A stretch of DNA of 24,238 nt from positions 17,628 through 41,865 of the forward strand of contig CAJUHQ010000013.1 of NCBI GenBank assembly GCA_910586095.1, read 5' to 3'. The position numbers were made by a program, and so were the translations under genes. Each line of letters opens with the position of its first letter. The first letter of the stretch is position 1. The stretch comes from an uncultured Lachnospiraceae bacterium. Its GTDB lineage: Bacteria; Bacillota; Clostridia; Lachnospirales; Lachnospiraceae. The notes below the pieces were generated by a model. The model saw only the letters and a list, made by a program, of their open reading frames with translations, did no database searches and was not told the origin of the DNA. Of the stretch, positions 23,396-24,238 are shown piece by piece.

Positions 23396-24238
23396 ATTTC
23401 AATCCACACTACTGCGGGGGAAGTGGCATATGAATAATAGATTTGACAAAGATGGTTTTATATTTCAATCCACACTCCCGCATGGGGAGTGACCAGATTC
23501 CAATGTTCTGCCAAATAAGTATGCCATATTTCAATCCACACTCCCATGTGGGGAGTGACCAGATAGACAGGCGTACCTTTAAAATCGTTTTGCAATTTCA
23601 ATCCACACTCCCGCGGGGGAGTGACGCGTGACTTCACGGACTGTTTGATCTGCCAGCTCGATTTCAATCCACTCTCCTGCGAGGGGAGTGACATTTTGCG
23701 ATTACTCCAAAGGACTTTTTCGATTCTGATTTCAATCCACACTCCCGCGGAGGGAGTGACAGCAGGGTATCTGTGACGCTACATATGCGCTTAATATTTC
23801 AATCCACACTCCCGCGGGGAGAGTGACTAATTCAGCCCGCAAAACCGCTTGTATCCCATTGGGATTTCAATCCACACTCCCGCGTGGGGAGTGACTTATT
23901 GCTATAATTTTTGATATAATTACAATAAAATTTCAATCCACACTCCCGCGTGGGGAGTGACTCTGCCTTGCTTATGAGACTACTATAGCATAGCTATTTC
24001 AATCCACACTCCCGCGTGAGGAGTGACACCCAGTGAAAAGCGTTATATGCTTTTTGCATGCATTTCAATCCACACTCCCGCGGGGGGAGTGACGCAGACT
24101 ACGGAGTGACAAATCAAGGCTTCGTTCTATTTCAATCCACACTCCCGCGGGGGGAGTGACGACGTTCAGTATCCGCAGATAGGGGATGGTTTCATCATTT
24201 CAATCCACACTCCCGCGGGGGAGTGACCTGTCTTCATC
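23396..24238 (-). CRISPR. Type I-C-like CRISPR array, incomplete at right edge
   Basis: Thirteen repeats of 31-32 bp begin at 23396, 23462, 23528, 23595, 23661, 23729, 23796, 23864, 23930, 23996, 24062, 24129 and 24197, separated by twelve unique spacers of 34-36 bp; a thirteenth spacer is cut by the window end. On plus each repeat reads ATTTCAATCCACACTCCC, a variable six-base loop, then GGAGTGAC. The reverse complement ends GTGGATTGAAAT, the hallmark of subtype I-C repeats, so transcription is expected on the minus strand with the leader beyond 24238. The leftmost repeat is the most degenerate, as expected at the trailer end. Loop sequences vary strongly (GCATGG, ATGTGG, GCGGG, GCGGAG, GCGTGG, GCGTGA, GCGGGG). 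No cas genes lie in the window. Confidence 0.97.

Noticed and set aside
23443..23742. Open frames on both strands across the CRISPR repeats
   Set aside because: They are translations of the repeats (e.g. FNPHSRMGSDQ, GVWIEI) and have no coding signals.
23428..24196. Spacers matching sequences elsewhere in this window (self-targeting)
   Set aside because: No spacer-length match was noticed by eye in the rest of the window; a genome or phage search was not possible.

Overview
The window looks like chromosomal DNA of a low-GC Clostridia species, most likely a Lachnospiraceae-type gut Firmicute. The reasons are strong AGGAGG ribosome-binding sites, sigma-A type promoters, a Firmicutes class III fructose-1,6-bisphosphatase, a tandem bacteriohemerythrin and a type I-C-like CRISPR array. 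This is inferred from protein families and sequence style; no rRNA or tRNA gene is present to confirm it.

Layout. 1-6336 holds central metabolism: an AGCS-family sodium:alanine/glycine symporter (+), class III fbp (-), an AraC-type regulator (+) and glycerol kinase glpK (-). 6337-7745 holds a strong promoter, an unusually long leader of about 260 nt and a two-domain bacteriohemerythrin, closed by a strong bidirectional terminator. 7757-10744 (-) holds an ABC exporter half-transporter followed by a CPBP-type membrane protease homologue with altered catalytic residues. 10772-12000 mixes repeat elements with an unrecognised vWA-like gene and a 68-aa gene. 12100-14773 (-) is an accessory-looking stretch: a TetR regulator with a near-ideal operator/promoter, an alpha/beta hydrolase broken by one frameshift in an A7 tract, an unknown 170-aa gene and a decayed gene. 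14917-18702 (-) is a malE-malF-malG-type sugar importer operon with its own promoter, a LacI-type operator and a terminator; no ATPase gene accompanies it. 19291-21316 (+) holds a PHP phosphoesterase and a LacI-family regulator that probably controls the importer. 21317-21995 is packed with repeats. 21996-22676 (-) is an MgtC/SapB membrane protein. After about 700 bp of AT-rich gene-free DNA, a CRISPR array starts at 23396 and runs off the right end (13 repeats seen).

How genes may work together. The sugar operon, the 18-bp palindrome just downstream of its promoter and the LacI regulator form a plausible local uptake module. TetR and the hydrolase overlap by 17 bp and share one autoregulated promoter. 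The ABC exporter and the CPBP protein are probably co-transcribed.

The least expected signals are three. First, the CRISPR repeats vary heavily in the hairpin loop while the flanks stay fixed. Second, a dispersed family of about 64-bp intergenic units carries hairpin stems that differ in sequence between copies but keep pairing. Third, two regions look like structured RNA: the hemerythrin leader and the element at 18901-18982. No wholly new multi-gene system is evident; no cas genes lie in the window.
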